64,000 bases of DNA from Comamonadaceae bacterium (GCA_947478725.1 CANJWZ010000001.1:124001-188000), one strand, 5' to 3'. Numbered from the stretch's first letter, positions 8,969-18,905 are shown. Program-made: numbers and translations. The notes: generated from the letters alone by a model not told the origin.

Positions 8969-8970
8969 GT
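8955..8970. promoter_or_regulatory. NrdR box 2 (candidate), overlapping the -10 element
   Basis: ACCCTAGGTATAGTGT matches the NrdR box pattern in most positions and covers the -10 hexamer TATAGT. With box 1 it forms the usual phased pair in front of a ribonucleotide reductase gene. The nrdR gene itself is not in the window. Confidence 0.75.
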
Positions 8971-9165
8971 GTCAACGATTTGATCTTTGATGTGTCAATG
9001 AGGTCCTTGAGTCACCAGGAGTCAGTCTGCGGTAGCTGTAATTTTCTTTTTACAGCGGCACCAGAAGGGCAGCAATGGCCACAAGCCACGCAGGCTGGAC
9101 AGATACCCGCCCTCATCAAGTTGACGAACACGAAACGCCAAGAAACCTAAAAACAAGTCACCAGG

Positions 9166-12102
9166 ATGCCCATGCAAACATCGCAAAACGCCAGCCCCGT
9201 CAGCCCTCACATTCCCGCCTTCACAACCGGCAGCAGCCAGACCAGCACAGGCACCCAGAGTAACCCCTTCAGCAATTACCAGATCATCCGCCGTAACGGT
9301 GCTGTCGTTCCGTTTGAGCCGAACAAAATTGCGGTGGCGATGATGAAGGCTTTTCTGGCGGTGCATGGCACGCAGGGAGCTGCGTCTGCCAGCGTTCGCC
9401 AAACGGTGGACGACCTGACACAAGCCGTCATGCGCGCCATGATGCGTTCTCGCCCTGGTGGCGGTACCTTTCACATCGAAGACGTGCAGGACCAGGTCGA
9501 GCTGGGACTGATGCGCGGTGGGCACCACGAAATTGCACGTGCCTACGTGTTGTACCGGGAAAAGCGCACACAGGAACGTGCGCGCCAGCCGCAGGCGCAA
9601 ACGCCAGCTGCTCCACAAATTCACGTCATGGATGGCGGTAAAAAAATAGCGCTCGACATTCGCAAACTGCAAGCCCTGATAGAAGCCTCCTGCGCCAATT
9701 TAGGGGCAGACGTCAAACCCGACCCCATCGTGTCCGAGACCATGCGCAACCTGTATGACGGTGTGCCGATTGACGAAGTCTACAAAGCATCCATATTGGC
9801 GGCTCGTACGCTGATTGAAAAAGACCCGGACTACACCTACGCGACGGCACGCCTGTTGATGCACACCATTCGACGTGAAGTGCTAGGCGAAGAAGTGGCG
9901 CATGAAGAAATGCAGACACGCTATGCCGCCTATTTCCCCCAGTTCATCGCCAAAGGCGTGCAAAACGACTTGCTAGACGAAAAGCTCCAGCAGTTTGACC
10001 TCGCCAGATTGGGCGAGGCGCTCAAGCCGGAGCGTGATTTGCAGTTTGACTACCTGGGCTTGCAAACGCTGTTTGACCGCTACTTTTTGCACGTGCGCAA
10101 ACAGCGCATTGAGCTTCCGCAAGCGTTTTTCATGCGAGTGGCCATGGGCCTGTCTCTAAACGAGATCAACCGCGAAGAACGCGCGATTGAGTTTTATGAA
10201 ATTCTGTCGTCGTTTGACTTCATGTCAAGCACGCCAACGCTGTTCAATGCCGGAACGCTGCGTTCACAGCTTTCATCTTGCTACCTGACCACCGTGGCCG
10301 ATGACCTGGGCGGTATTTACGATGCGATCAAAGAAAACGCGCTGCTCTCCAAATTTGCAGGCGGTCTGGGCAACGACTGGACGCCTGTGCGCGCCCTGGG
10401 CGCCCATATCAAAGGCACGAATGGCGAATCACAGGGCGTTGTGCCCTTCCTGAAAGTTGTCAATGACACCGCTGTTGCGGTCAACCAGGGCGGCAAGCGC
10501 AAAGGCGCTGTGTGCGCTTATCTGGAAACATGGCACCTGGATATCGAAGAGTTTTTGGAACTGCGCAAGAACACTGGCGACGACCGCCGCCGTACGCACG
10601 ACATGAACACCGCCAACTGGATCCCCGACCTCTTCATGCGCCGCGTGATGGAAAAAGGCAGCTGGACTCTGTTCTCGCCAAGCGATACGCCTGACCTGCA
10701 CGACAAGTTTGGCAAGGACTTTGAAAAGATCTATACCGCTTACGAAGCCAAGGCCGAGCGTGGCGAAATCAAACCCGCCCGCAAACTGCAAGCGACCGAT
10801 ATGTGGCGCAAGATGCTGTCGATGCTGTTTGAAACGGGCCATCCTTGGATCACTTTCAAGGACGCCTGCAACGTCCGTTCGCCTCAGCAGCACACTGGCG
10901 TGGTGCATTCGTCCAACCTGTGCACCGAGATCACGCTCAACACCAGCGACACCGAGACGGCCGTGTGCAACCTCGGCTCGGTCAATCTTGTCCAGCACCT
11001 GAAAATATCTCCTGATGGTGCCAAGGTACTCGACCATGACAAGCTACAAAAGACCATCACGACCGCCATGCGCATGCTGGACAACGTGATCGACATCAAT
11101 TACTACGCTGTGAAAAAAGCGCGTGACTCCAACATGCGCCATCGCCCGGTGGGTTTGGGCATCATGGGCTTTCAGGATTGCCTCTACGAGCTGCGCGTAC
11201 CTTACGCTTCACAAGAAGCAGTTGAATTTGCCGACAAGTCGATGGAGGCCGTGTGCTATCACGCCTACTGGGCATCGACCGAACTCGCCAAAGAGCGCGG
11301 CAAATACGCCAGTTACAAGGGCTCGCTGTGGGACAAGGGGATCTTGCCGCTTGACACGCTGGACATGCTGCTTGAAGAACGTGGCGGATATGTAGAAGTT
11401 GACCGCTCGGCAACGCTCGACTGGGATGCCTTGCGCAATAAGATTGCACTGGACGGCATGCGTAACTCAAACTGCGTGGCGATTGCGCCTACGGCGACGA
11501 TCTCCAACATCATTGGCGTGGACGCCTGCATTGAACCCTGCTTTGGAAACCTGTCGGTCAAGTCGAATCTTTCAGGTGAATTCACCGTCATCAACCATTA
11601 TTTGGTGCGTGATCTGAAGCGCTTGGGCTTGTGGGACGACGTGATGGTGGTGGACCTGAAACACTTTGACGGCTCACTGCGCCCCATTGATCGCGTACCC
11701 CAAGACGTCAAGGCGCTGTATGCCACTGCGTTTGAAGTCGAGACCTCGTGGATCGTGGAAGCCGCGTCACGCCGCCAGAAATGGATTGACCAGGCGCAGT
11801 CGCTCAACATCTACATGGCAGGAGCGTCTGGCAAAAAGCTGGATGAAACCTACAAACTTGCATGGTTGCGCGGTTTGAAGACCACCTACTACCTGCGCAC
11901 ACAAAGCGCCACCCACGCTGAGAAATCAACCGTCACGGCGGGCAAGATGAATTCTGTCGCGTCAAGCACAGTTACGGCGGCGAGCAGCATGAGTGCGATA
12001 GACAAAGCCGCTGCAGCTGCGCAGATTCAGATGGATGCAACGCCGGCAACTGATATCAAGTTTTGTGCGATTGATGATCCTGGTTGCGAGGCGTGCCAAT
12101 AA
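9166..12102 (+). CDS. nrdA: Ribonucleoside-diphosphate reductase, alpha subunit (class Ia)
   Basis: Large subunit that reduces ribonucleoside diphosphates to deoxyribonucleotides, using the radical made in NrdB. The 978 residues exceed the E. coli protein (761), mainly through an extended N-terminus: a low-complexity start, then one ATP-cone (about 38-135, QIIRRNGAVVPFEPNKI). Active-site residues fall in SSNLCTEITLN, with Asn584, Cys586 and Glu588 by my count. The C-terminal shuttle cysteines are in PGCEACQ. A second ATG two codons downstream (9172) is an equally good start. NrdR-type control and nrdB downstream support the call. Confidence 0.96.
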   Translation: MPMQTSQNASPVSPHIPAFTTGSSQTSTGTQSNPFSNYQIIRRNGAVVPFEPNKIAVAMMKAFLAVHGTQGAASASVRQTVDDLTQAVMRAMMRSRPGGGTFHIEDVQDQVELGLMRGGHHEIARAYVLYREKRTQERARQPQAQTPAAPQIHVMDGGKKIALDIRKLQALIEASCANLGADVKPDPIVSETMRNLYDGVPIDEVYKASILAARTLIEKDPDYTYATARLLMHTIRREVLGEEVAHEEMQTRYAAYFPQFIAKGVQNDLLDEKLQQFDLARLGEALKPERDLQFDYLGLQTLFDRYFLHVRKQRIELPQAFFMRVAMGLSLNEINREERAIEFYEILSSFDFMSSTPTLFNAGTLRSQLSSCYLTTVADDLGGIYDAIKENALLSKFAGGLGNDWTPVRALGAHIKGTNGESQGVVPFLKVVNDTAVAVNQGGKRKGAVCAYLETWHLDIEEFLELRKNTGDDRRRTHDMNTANWIPDLFMRRVMEKGSWTLFSPSDTPDLHDKFGKDFEKIYTAYEAKAERGEIKPARKLQATDMWRKMLSMLFETGHPWITFKDACNVRSPQQHTGVVHSSNLCTEITLNTSDTETAVCNLGSVNLVQHLKISPDGAKVLDHDKLQKTITTAMRMLDNVIDINYYAVKKARDSNMRHRPVGLGIMGFQDCLYELRVPYASQEAVEFADKSMEAVCYHAYWASTELAKERGKYASYKGSLWDKGILPLDTLDMLLEERGGYVEVDRSATLDWDALRNKIALDGMRNSNCVAIAPTATISNIIGVDACIEPCFGNLSVKSNLSGEFTVINHYLVRDLKRLGLWDDVMVVDLKHFDGSLRPIDRVPQDVKALYATAFEVETSWIVEAASRRQKWIDQAQSLNIYMAGASGKKLDETYKLAWLRGLKTTYYLRTQSATHAEKSTVTAGKMNSVASSTVTAASSMSAIDKAAAAAQIQMDATPATDIKFCAIDDPGCEACQ

Positions 12103-12131
12103 AAAATCGTCCCATGAGTACCATGATCTCA

Positions 12132-12163
12132 GTCAATGAATCATTGACGATGAATCACTGACG
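12132..12163. repeat. Palindrome and 14-bp tandem repeat between nrdA and nrdB
   Basis: GTCAATGAATCATTGAC (12132-12148) is a perfect palindrome around one central base. ATGAATCATTGACG (12136-12149) is followed at once by ATGAATCACTGACG (12150-12163). The pair could be a protein site or a duplication scar; nothing else marks it. Confidence 0.6.
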
Positions 12164-12256
12164 ATGTAAATGAGCAACACAAATTGACTGCAATATGACT
12201 GAACACTTTTCATTTTGTATTGCAGCTTTCATAATTACGAAGTATTGGAAACATCT

Positions 12257-13486
12257 ATGTTGACCTGGGACGAAGAAGTCACACCATCACTGCAAAAATC
12301 GACGAGCAACGGCGCACCTGGCGGCCGCTCGATTGAGCTTCCCCAACTTTCTTTCGCTGATGTTGAGCAACCGTCTTCCACACGCATTCTTAATGACGGT
12401 GCAGTAGTCACAGCGACGCCCACCAACTCAGAAGCATTGACAGCAACCGTCGCCGTGCCTGCCGTCATGAAACGCGTCAAGGCTTCAGACAAGCGCATCA
12501 TCAACGGCCAAACCGATGTCAACCAACTGGTGCCGTTTAAATACAAATGGGCTTGGGAAAAATATTTGGCCACTTGCGCCAACCACTGGATGCCGCAAGA
12601 AGTCAACATGACGCGCGATATTGCGTTGTGGAAAGACCCGAACGGCCTGACCGAAGACGAGCGTCGTCTGGTCAAACGTAACCTAGGCTTTTTTGTCACC
12701 GCTGACTCATTAGCAGCCAACAACATCGTGCTGGGTACGTACCGCCATATCACTGCGCCGGAATGCCGCCAGTTTTTGTTGCGTCAGGCTTTTGAAGAAG
12801 CCATTCACACACACGCTTACCAGTACATCACCGAGTCACTGGGTCTGGATGAAGCCGAAATCTTCAATGCCTACAACGAAGTGCAGTCCATCAAGGACAA
12901 GGATCAATTCCTGATTCCTTTCATTGAGGTGATTTCTAACCCGCACTTCAAAACAGGCACTCATGAAGCCGACCAAACGCTTCTGAAGTCCCTGATCGTA
13001 TTTGCCTGCCTGATGGAAGGCCTGTTCTTTTACGTAGGCTTCACGCAGATTTTGGCGCTGGGCCGCCAGAATAAAATGACGGGCGCTGCTGAGCAGTACC
13101 AGTACATCCTGCGCGATGAGTCCATGCACTGCAATTTTGGGATCGATTTGATCAATCAGCTCAAGCTTGAAAACCCCGGTTTGTGGACAGCCGAGTTCAA
13201 AGCCGAGATCAAAGCGCTGTTCATGCAAGCCGTTGAACTTGAGTACCGCTACGCTGAAGACACGATGCCGCGCGGCGTGCTGGGCCTGAATGCCTCGATG
13301 TTCAAAGGCTACTTGCGCTACATCGCTAACCGACGGGCGACGCAGATTGGTCTGGAGACCTTGTTCCCCAACGAAGAAAATCCGTTCCCCTGGATGAGCG
13401 AAATGATTGACCTCAAGAAGGAGCGCAACTTTTTTGAAACTCGCGTGATTGAGTACCAGTCGGGCGGCGCCCTGTCGTGGGATTGA
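12257..13486 (+). CDS. nrdB: Ribonucleoside-diphosphate reductase, beta subunit (class Ia)
   Basis: Small subunit carrying the di-iron centre and tyrosyl radical. The 409-residue protein has a variable N-terminal 85 residues, then the ferritin-like fold. Metal ligands and radical site are visible: Asp150 in [10 protein letters not shown], Glu181 and His184 in EEAIHTHAY, with Tyr188 at the radical position, and later EGLFFY and [10 protein letters not shown]. The Tyr places it in class Ia, not the Phe-bearing class Ic of Chlamydia to which it is otherwise closely similar. The ATG at 12257 gives MLTWDEE; an upstream TTG at 12215 is possible but unlikely. It lies 154 bases after nrdA. Confidence 0.96.
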   Translation: MLTWDEEVTPSLQKSTSNGAPGGRSIELPQLSFADVEQPSSTRILNDGAVVTATPTNSEALTATVAVPAVMKRVKASDKRIINGQTDVNQLVPFKYKWAWEKYLATCANHWMPQEVNMTRDIALWKDPNGLTEDERRLVKRNLGFFVTADSLAANNIVLGTYRHITAPECRQFLLRQAFEEAIHTHAYQYITESLGLDEAEIFNAYNEVQSIKDKDQFLIPFIEVISNPHFKTGTHEADQTLLKSLIVFACLMEGLFFYVGFTQILALGRQNKMTGAAEQYQYILRDESMHCNFGIDLINQLKLENPGLWTAEFKAEIKALFMQAVELEYRYAEDTMPRGVLGLNASMFKGYLRYIANRRATQIGLETLFPNEENPFPWMSEMIDLKKERNFFETRVIEYQSGGALSWD

Positions 13487-13694
13487 AGCTCTACCTTGCT
13501 TTACTGATCAGGAACCCGTTTTATCACCATGCTTTTTAGAATTGCAATGACCAACAATCGCACCGCAGAGTGCATGTTGGGCATTGCTCCACCGTTCGCA
13601 GCGCTGGGCCCGGTTATCCGCTGGCCCAACACCGCGAATCGCTTTGCGTACTCCAAACGCGAAGTGCTCTTTGCAACGTAAGAAGGAGAAAACT

Positions 13695-14150
13695 ATGGCA
13701 ACTGCGAAAAAACCTGCGGCTAAAAAAGCTGCACCAGCGAAGAAAGCCCCTGCAAAAAAAGTAGCCGCTAAAAAAGCACCGGCTAAAAAAGCACCGGCTA
13801 AAAAGGCAGCCGCTAAAAAAGCACCGGCTAAAAAGGTAGTGGCTAAAAAAGCACCGGCCAAAAAAGCCGCTGCTAAAAAAGCGCCCGCCAAAAAAGCGCC
13901 GGCCAAAAAAGTAGCTGCTAAAAAAGCACCGGCCAAAAAAGCCGCTGCTAAAAAAGCACCAGCGAAGAAAGCCGCAGCCAAAAAAGTAGCGAAAAAACCC
14001 GCTGCGAAGAAAGCCGCGAAAAAACCCGCTGCGAAAAAAGCTGCGAAAAAACCCGCTGCCAAAGCACCCGCTGCACCGGCTGCCCCTGCGGCTCAGACGA
14101 CTCTGAACCCGCAAGCTGCCTGGCCGTTTCCAACAGCCAGCAAGCCGTAA
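13695..14150 (+). CDS. Histone H1-like nucleoid protein, Ala/Lys/Pro repeats
   Basis: A 151-residue, very basic protein made almost wholly of KKAPAKK, KKAAAKK and KKVAAKK units, like the C-terminal tail of eukaryotic histone H1 and the BpH1/HctB-type proteins of betaproteobacteria and chlamydiae. It would bind DNA without sequence preference and may compact the nucleoid. The start is clear: AGAAGGAG lies just before ATG 13695. The last 25 residues leave the repeat ([20 protein letters not shown]). An intrinsic terminator follows. The DNA is internally repetitive, so copy number of the units may vary between strains. Confidence 0.92.
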   Translation: MATAKKPAAKKAAPAKKAPAKKVAAKKAPAKKAPAKKAAAKKAPAKKVVAKKAPAKKAAAKKAPAKKAPAKKVAAKKAPAKKAAAKKAPAKKAAAKKVAKKPAAKKAAKKPAAKKAAKKPAAKAPAAPAAPAAQTTLNPQAAWPFPTASKP

Positions 14151-14173
14151 GCAGTAAGGTACTTCTGCTTGGA

Positions 14174-14204
14174 AAGCCCTGCATCCTCGATGCCGGGCTT
14201 TTTT
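14174..14204 (+). terminator. Rho-independent terminator after the histone-like gene
   Basis: AAGCCCTGCATCCTCGATGC then CGGGCTTTTTT: a GC-rich stem AGCCC-GCAT/ATGC-GGGCT followed by six T residues. It begins 24 bases after the stop codon. The opposite side has only a weak A run, so it probably works for the plus strand only. Confidence 0.85.
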
Positions 14205-14269
14205 CATTGTTGAAGCCTGAGCTGCTAGCGCATGTCTAAACTGATCTGAAGACCCGTTTGGTGCATTTT

Positions 14270-15169
14270 TCAGGCTGTTTTGAGCGACTCCAGCGTGTAG
14301 TTTTGTCCGCCCCGATATGCGATTTTGTGCGCGCCCACTCGGTTTCCCAAGTCTGCGCAACGCAGCAGTGACCAGCCTTGCTCTAGGCCAAACAACAAAG
14401 CACCACGAAACGCATCACCGCAACCGGTCGGGTCCACCACTTCCTTGGCTTTGACGGGTGCCACAAGTGTTTTTTCACCCTTGACCCACACCTCGCAACC
14501 CTGGGCACCCAAGGTCACAATCAGGCCCTCAACCCGATGCGACAGCTCAGCACAGGACAAGCCCGTGCGGTCACACAGGAGTTTGGCTTCGTAGTCGTTC
14601 ACGGTGACCCAGGTAGCCAGGTCAACGAAATGCGCCAGCTCTTCGCCATTGAACATGGGCAAGCCCTGCCCTGGATCAAACACAAAAGGAATGTTTGCCG
14701 TCTTGAATTGTTCAGCGTGTTGCAGCATGGCATCGCGCCCATCAGGAGACACAATGCCCAGCTTAATATCGCTTCGCGCTGTAATCTGCGTCAGATGCGC
14801 TTGCACCATGGCGCCGGGGTGAAACGCCGTGATCTGGTTGTTATCGCGGTCGGTCATGATCATGGCCTGCGCGGTGTAGTTGTCTGCCACTTCGCGGACA
14901 AACTCGGTGCTGATGCCCATGGCCTTCATGCGTTTGGCATAGTCAACGCCATCATTGCCAATGGTTGCCATGGGCAGTGGTGTGCCACCCAATTGTTTGA
15001 GGGCATAAGCAATGTTGCCAGCGCAGCCGCCGAATTCCCGGCGCAGGCTGGGCACCAGAAAAGACACGTTCAAAATATGCAGTTGCTCCGGCAATATTTG
15101 ATCGGCAAAGCGACCCTCAAAGGTCATGATGGTGTCAAAGGCTAAAGATCCACAAATTACAGCAGGCAT
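14270..15169 (-). CDS. PfkB-family carbohydrate/nucleoside kinase
   Basis: A 299-residue ribokinase-like enzyme. The N-terminus ICGSLAFDTIM and FGGCAGNIAYALKQLGG form the sugar or nucleoside site; the C-terminal signature VDPTGCGDAFRGALLFGL holds the anion hole and the catalytic Asp. Relatives in Burkholderiales are often called adenosine kinase or simply carbohydrate kinase; substrate cannot be settled from sequence. It is the last gene of a minus-strand run behind accB, accC, prmA and the zinc-ribbon gene, with 26 bases before it. Confidence 0.88.
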   Translation of the reverse strand: MPAVICGSLAFDTIMTFEGRFADQILPEQLHILNVSFLVPSLRREFGGCAGNIAYALKQLGGTPLPMATIGNDGVDYAKRMKAMGISTEFVREVADNYTAQAMIMTDRDNNQITAFHPGAMVQAHLTQITARSDIKLGIVSPDGRDAMLQHAEQFKTANIPFVFDPGQGLPMFNGEELAHFVDLATWVTVNDYEAKLLCDRTGLSCAELSHRVEGLIVTLGAQGCEVWVKGEKTLVAPVKAKEVVDPTGCGDAFRGALLFGLEQGWSLLRCADLGNRVGAHKIAYRGGQNYTLESLKTA

Positions 15170-15195
15170 ACTTTTAATATTTCAAGGTTTAAAGA

Positions 15196-16146
15196 TCAAG
15201 GGTAAAAAGCCAGAAGGCGATAGCCTGCAACACGCAGCAACAAGCCAGTGGCCATTGCATCATTAGAAGGCAATGGGTTGACGGCCACTTGCAAGCTGAG
15301 GTCAGCAGAAAAGCCGGCACCGGCAGAAAGGATGCTGTTGGCTGAGCTGAATTGTGCAGGAGACAGCACGCGCCGCAATACTGGCTGGTCGTAGGTATCG
15401 GTAAGCGTGACTTCTAGTGAGGGCATAGAAACGGCCGCAGACCTGGTATTTTTGACGTTGAAAGTCAGTCGATAAATACCCGCCTCATTGATTTTTTTGA
15501 AAGACGAACTGTCAATCACAATGGCTTCAATATGCCGCACCGGACCTACCTGACAGGCTAATCGTTGGCAAAACATTTGCAGAGCTGGTTTCAAGCGCGG
15601 CTCATACGCGGCCAGAGTGTCGCGCTGCATCACAGCCGCCTGCAGCGCCAGCAAGCCGAGTAGCGACAAAGCCGACAATCCCAAGGCCAAACGTATCAGA
15701 GGTTTGCGCCAGAAAGCTTGGCGGCGTGCATCGCGCACGAAAGAAACATCGTTTGACACGTCGCTCGGTATTTCGCTGGAAACAGTGTCCAGCGTATCAA
15801 CAAAGACTGGCTCTGCTTCCTCAGACGCTGCTGTGGGCCCGGGTGAATGCGTATCCACAGCGACAGGTGCAACATTTTCGTCAGGTGTATTTAAAGCCGC
15901 CGTGATCTCTTCAGCATAAGACACATAGCCACTCCCCGTTGAAGCCATGGCAGAAGTCCAAGCTTCGTCATTGCTGATGCTCGGCAATTTGGATGGTGAC
16001 GGCGTATTTTCAGCGTGCAAATGGATCTTGGCATCAAACACATCCGCACACTGGCCACATCGCACCCAGCCCTGAGAGACTTTGAGTTGGTCGGTCACGA
16101 CGTTGAACATCGTGCCGCAAGCGGGGCAGCGCGTAATGAGGCTCAT
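15196..16146 (-). CDS. Zinc-ribbon and DUF3426 membrane protein
   Basis: A 316-residue protein with an N-terminal MJ0042-type zinc ribbon (CPACGTMF near residue 8 and CGQCADVFD near 31), a variable acidic middle, one membrane helix around residues 150-172 (ALGLSALSLLGLLALQAAVM) and a C-terminal DUF3426 domain likely outside the membrane. The layout is standard in betaproteobacteria, next to prmA. No function is established; the domain pairing suggests a membrane-linked regulator or assembly factor. Confidence 0.85.
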   Translation of the reverse strand: MSLITRCPACGTMFNVVTDQLKVSQGWVRCGQCADVFDAKIHLHAENTPSPSKLPSISNDEAWTSAMASTGSGYVSYAEEITAALNTPDENVAPVAVDTHSPGPTAASEEAEPVFVDTLDTVSSEIPSDVSNDVSFVRDARRQAFWRKPLIRLALGLSALSLLGLLALQAAVMQRDTLAAYEPRLKPALQMFCQRLACQVGPVRHIEAIVIDSSSFKKINEAGIYRLTFNVKNTRSAAVSMPSLEVTLTDTYDQPVLRRVLSPAQFSSANSILSAGAGFSADLSLQVAVNPLPSNDAMATGLLLRVAGYRLLAFYP

Positions 16147-16201
16147 CTATCGCCGTATTGTAAGTCGACGCCGACGTGCCAACCCAGGGTTCAAGCGCGA
16201 T

Positions 16202-17083
16202 TCAAAAGTGGGCCGTCATCAGTATCCAGCCATCTTCAGTATCGGCCACCTCCAGCGCACACCAGGGCGCGTAAGCCGATTTCAGCTCGTCGGCCTGTCG
16301 CGCCAAAATACCAGCCAAAACCAGGCTGCCATCCTTGGCAACGTGGCCGCACAGGAGGGGTGCCAATACTTTCAAAGGCGTCGCGAGAATGTTAGCCAGC
16401 ACGGTCTGGTACTGACCACTGGCCTTGTCAGGCAAGCCAGCGCTGAGCCGCACCTGGTTGGCGTCGGCATTGGCGCGGGTGGACTGGACGGCTGCTTCGT
16501 CAATATCAACGGCATCGATGTCCGCCGCACCAAACTTCGCTGCACCAATGGCCAAAATGCCTGAACCGCAACCGTAGTCCAACACACGACCCAGAGGAGA
16601 CTTTTGGCGAGCTGTCCATTTCAGGCACATCCGGGTGGTTGGATGCGTGCCTGTACCAAAAGCCAAACCTGGGTCCAGCCGAATGACATGAAGGGCCTGA
16701 GCAGGCGGCTCGTGCCAGGTCGGCACAATCCAGAAGTCTGGCGTGATTTCAACCGGTGCGAACTGCGATTGCGTCAGGCGCACCCAATCTTGTTCAGGTA
16801 CGTTTTGAATCGCAACAACGGCGCAATCGGCAAAGAAATCCTGCACTTTGAGCAGTCCTGCCGCATCACTGGCCAATGCCTCAGTGCCAAACAAAGACAC
16901 CACACGTGAACGGTTCCAGCCAGCTTTGGGCGGCGGCATGTCGGGTTCGCCAAACAGGGCCTGCTCGTGATCGGTTTGTGCGTCGGCATCTTCAACCGAG
17001 ACGCTGAGCGCGTCCAGCGCATCGAGCGCATCACTGACAGCCTCAACACTGCTTTCAGGAACCAACAAAACAAGTTCAAACAT
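16202..17083 (-). CDS. prmA: Ribosomal protein L11 methyltransferase PrmA
   Basis: SAM-dependent enzyme that trimethylates lysines and the N-terminus of L11. The start at 17083 (MFELVLLVPESS) lies two bases after the accC stop and gives 293 residues, the normal length; an upstream in-frame start would add nine residues that are part of accC. Motifs include GLAFGTGTHPTTRMCL, the SAM loop VLDYGCGSGILAIGAAKFGA, and NILATPL. Tight spacing with accC suggests co-translation. Confidence 0.95.
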   Translation of the reverse strand: MFELVLLVPESSVEAVSDALDALDALSVSVEDADAQTDHEQALFGEPDMPPPKAGWNRSRVVSLFGTEALASDAAGLLKVQDFFADCAVVAIQNVPEQDWVRLTQSQFAPVEITPDFWIVPTWHEPPAQALHVIRLDPGLAFGTGTHPTTRMCLKWTARQKSPLGRVLDYGCGSGILAIGAAKFGAADIDAVDIDEAAVQSTRANADANQVRLSAGLPDKASGQYQTVLANILATPLKVLAPLLCGHVAKDGSLVLAGILARQADELKSAYAPWCALEVADTEDGWILMTAHF

Positions 17084-17085
17084 CA

Positions 17086-18435
17086 CTAACGGATTCTCTT
17101 GCTCAACCACTCTTCAAGGTAATGAATGTTGGTTCCGCCATCCATAAACTTGGCATCCACCATGAGTTCTCGGTGCAGCGCAATGTTGGTGTTGATGCCT
17201 TCGACGACCGTCTCAGCCAGCGCGGTGCGCATCCGCGCCAGGGCCTGCTCACGCGTGTCGCCGTGCACGATGATTTTGCCAATCATCGAGTCGTAGTTCG
17301 GCGGCACGAAATAGTTGGCGTAAATGTGCGAATCGACTCGCACACCCGGCCCGCCAGGTGTGTGCCAGGTCGTGATGCGGCCGGGCGATGGCGTGAATTT
17401 GTAAGGGTCTTCGGCGTTGATACGGCATTCAATCGAATGGCCCTTGATCTGAATGTCGCGCTGCACAAACGGCAACTTTTCGCCCGCCGCCACCATGATT
17501 TGCGTGCGTACCACGTCCACACCCGTGACCCATTCGGTCACCGGGTGCTCTACCTGCACGCGGGTGTTCATTTCAATGAAGTAAAACTCGCCGTTTTCAA
17601 ACAAAAATTCAAACGTGCCTGCACCGCGATAGCCCATTTTCTTGACTGCCGCCACACAGCGCTCGCCAATTCGTTCGATCAGCTTGCGCGGGATGCCCGG
17701 TGCTGGCGCTTCTTCAATGACTTTTTGGTGCCGCCGCTGCATGGAGCAATCGCGCTCGCCCAGCCAGACCGCATTACGGTGCTGGTCAGCCATGATCTGG
17801 ATTTCAATATGCCGGGGGTTCTGGAGAAACTTCTCCATGTACACCTCGGGGTTTCCAAATGCAGCGCCCGCTTCGGCCTTGGTCGTTTGCACAGCGTGCA
17901 GCAAGGCCGCCTCGGTATGCACCACGCGCATGCCGCGCCCACCGCCGCCACCAGCCGCTTTGATAATGACCGGGTAACCCACCTGCTTGGCGGTGCGTTT
18001 GATGGTGGCAGCGTCGTCGGGCAGGGCGCCTTCAGAACCGGGCACACATGGCACGCCAGCCTTGATCATGGTCTGCTTGGCAGACACCTTGTCGCCCATG
18101 ATGCGGATGGACTCTGGCGTAGGGCCAATAAATTTAAAGCCGCTTTTTTCAACCCGCTCGGCAAAGTCAGCGTTTTCACTCAAAAAACCATAGCCTGGGT
18201 GAATCGCCTCGGCATCCGTGACTTCGGCCGCCGAAATAATGGCCGGCATGTTCAAGTAGCTGTCTTTGGACGGTGCCGGGCCGATGCAAACCGATTCATC
18301 GGCCAGCTTGATGTATTTGGCGTCTCGGTCCGCTTCAGAATAAACCATCACCGCCTTGACGCCCAGTTCCCGGCAGGCGCGCTGGATACGCAGGGCTATT
18401 TCACCGCGGTTTGCAATGAGGATCTTTTTAAACAT
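17086..18435 (-). CDS. accC: Biotin carboxylase subunit of acetyl-CoA carboxylase
   Basis: ATP-dependent enzyme that carboxylates biotin on AccB in the first step of fatty acid synthesis. With the start at 18435 ([17 protein letters not shown]) it has 449 residues, the family norm. The ATP-grasp glycine-rich loop [12 protein letters not shown], the EAPAPG segment, [23 protein letters not shown] and the C-terminal domain are all present. It follows accB by 20 bases. The carboxyltransferase genes accA and accD are not in the window. Confidence 0.97.
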   Translation of the reverse strand: MFKKILIANRGEIALRIQRACRELGVKAVMVYSEADRDAKYIKLADESVCIGPAPSKDSYLNMPAIISAAEVTDAEAIHPGYGFLSENADFAERVEKSGFKFIGPTPESIRIMGDKVSAKQTMIKAGVPCVPGSEGALPDDAATIKRTAKQVGYPVIIKAAGGGGGRGMRVVHTEAALLHAVQTTKAEAGAAFGNPEVYMEKFLQNPRHIEIQIMADQHRNAVWLGERDCSMQRRHQKVIEEAPAPGIPRKLIERIGERCVAAVKKMGYRGAGTFEFLFENGEFYFIEMNTRVQVEHPVTEWVTGVDVVRTQIMVAAGEKLPFVQRDIQIKGHSIECRINAEDPYKFTPSPGRITTWHTPGGPGVRVDSHIYANYFVPPNYDSMIGKIIVHGDTREQALARMRTALAETVVEGINTNIALHRELMVDAKFMDGGTNIHYLEEWLSKRIR

Positions 18436-18455
18436 GCCCAAATCCGATTTGCCGC

Positions 18456-18905
18456 TCAGACGATCAGGAACAACGGCTGTCCGTATTCCACCGCTTGGCC
18501 GTTTTCGCACATGATTTTGCTGACCGTGCCGGACTTGTCAGCCTCGATTTCATTGAGGATTTTCATCGCTTCAATGATGCAAATAGTTTGGCCTTCCTTG
18601 ACCGCGTCACCGACTTCAACAAAGGGCTTGGCACCGGGACTGGCCGAACGGTAGAACGTTCCGACCATAGGCGACTTGACGGCATGACTTGCTTGGACGG
18701 CAGGTGCGACTTCAGCCGCGGGCGCTACTGCACTTGGGGCCGCTGCAGATGCTGCTACCATGGTGACTGCAGGCTGCTGCATCACAAGTGGCGCAACGCT
18801 AGACTTGACGATGCGGACCTTGCCCTCGGCTTCCGTGATTTCAAGTTCAGACACGTTGGAGTCCGATACAAGATCAATCAGCGTTTTAAGTTTTCTTAAA
18901 TCCAT
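18456..18905 (-). CDS. accB: Biotin carboxyl carrier protein of acetyl-CoA carboxylase
   Basis: Carrier whose biotinylated lysine moves between biotin carboxylase and carboxyltransferase. The 149 residues begin [16 protein letters not shown]; the start at 18905 is fixed by TTTGGAGG just upstream. An Ala/Pro/Val-rich linker (about 52-85) leads to the biotinyl domain with EAMKILNEI, where Lys is the biotin site (the usual EAMKMMNEI is slightly changed). It is the first gene of the accB-accC-prmA run and is preceded by 282 bases without a gene. Confidence 0.96.
   Translation of the reverse strand: MDLRKLKTLIDLVSDSNVSELEITEAEGKVRIVKSSVAPLVMQQPAVTMVAASAAAPSAVAPAAEVAPAVQASHAVKSPMVGTFYRSASPGAKPFVEVGDAVKEGQTICIIEAMKILNEIEADKSGTVSKIMCENGQAVEYGQPLFLIV

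Larger units (their letters stand above)
8746..9165. other. Upstream region of nrdA, without genes
   Basis: These 420 bases hold a GC-rich dyad after ampD (arms CAAGCCC and GGGCTTG around 8748-8778, no T run), two NrdR-box-like sites, a strong sigma-70-type promoter, and a leader of about 190 bases with a small hairpin GCTGTAA/TTACAGC at 9035-9056. A 62-codon reading frame beginning at 9075 runs out of frame into nrdA and is not regarded as a gene. Confidence 0.7.

Noticed and set aside
9075..9263. Upstream frame overlapping the nrdA start
   Set aside because: It has a passable ribosome site, but its composition follows the nrdA frame and it has no family features; kept only as a remote chance of coupling.
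12257..13486. NrdB as a class Ic (Phe, Mn/Fe) subunit like that of Chlamydia
   Set aside because: The protein resembles the chlamydial one, and NLGFF looked at first like the radical site. Aligning the metal ligands shows the radical position is in EEAIHTHAY, where Tyr is present, and the first ligand is Asp, as in class Ia.
13508..14062. Phe/Ala-rich frame opposite the histone-like gene
   Set aside because: Its repeats are just the complement of AAA and GCN codons; the plus-strand gene has a ribosome site and a terminator.
17122..18654. Open frame of 510 codons on the plus strand
   Set aside because: It is the antisense shadow of accC and accB, lacks any family motif, and the opposite strand has complete, well-conserved genes.
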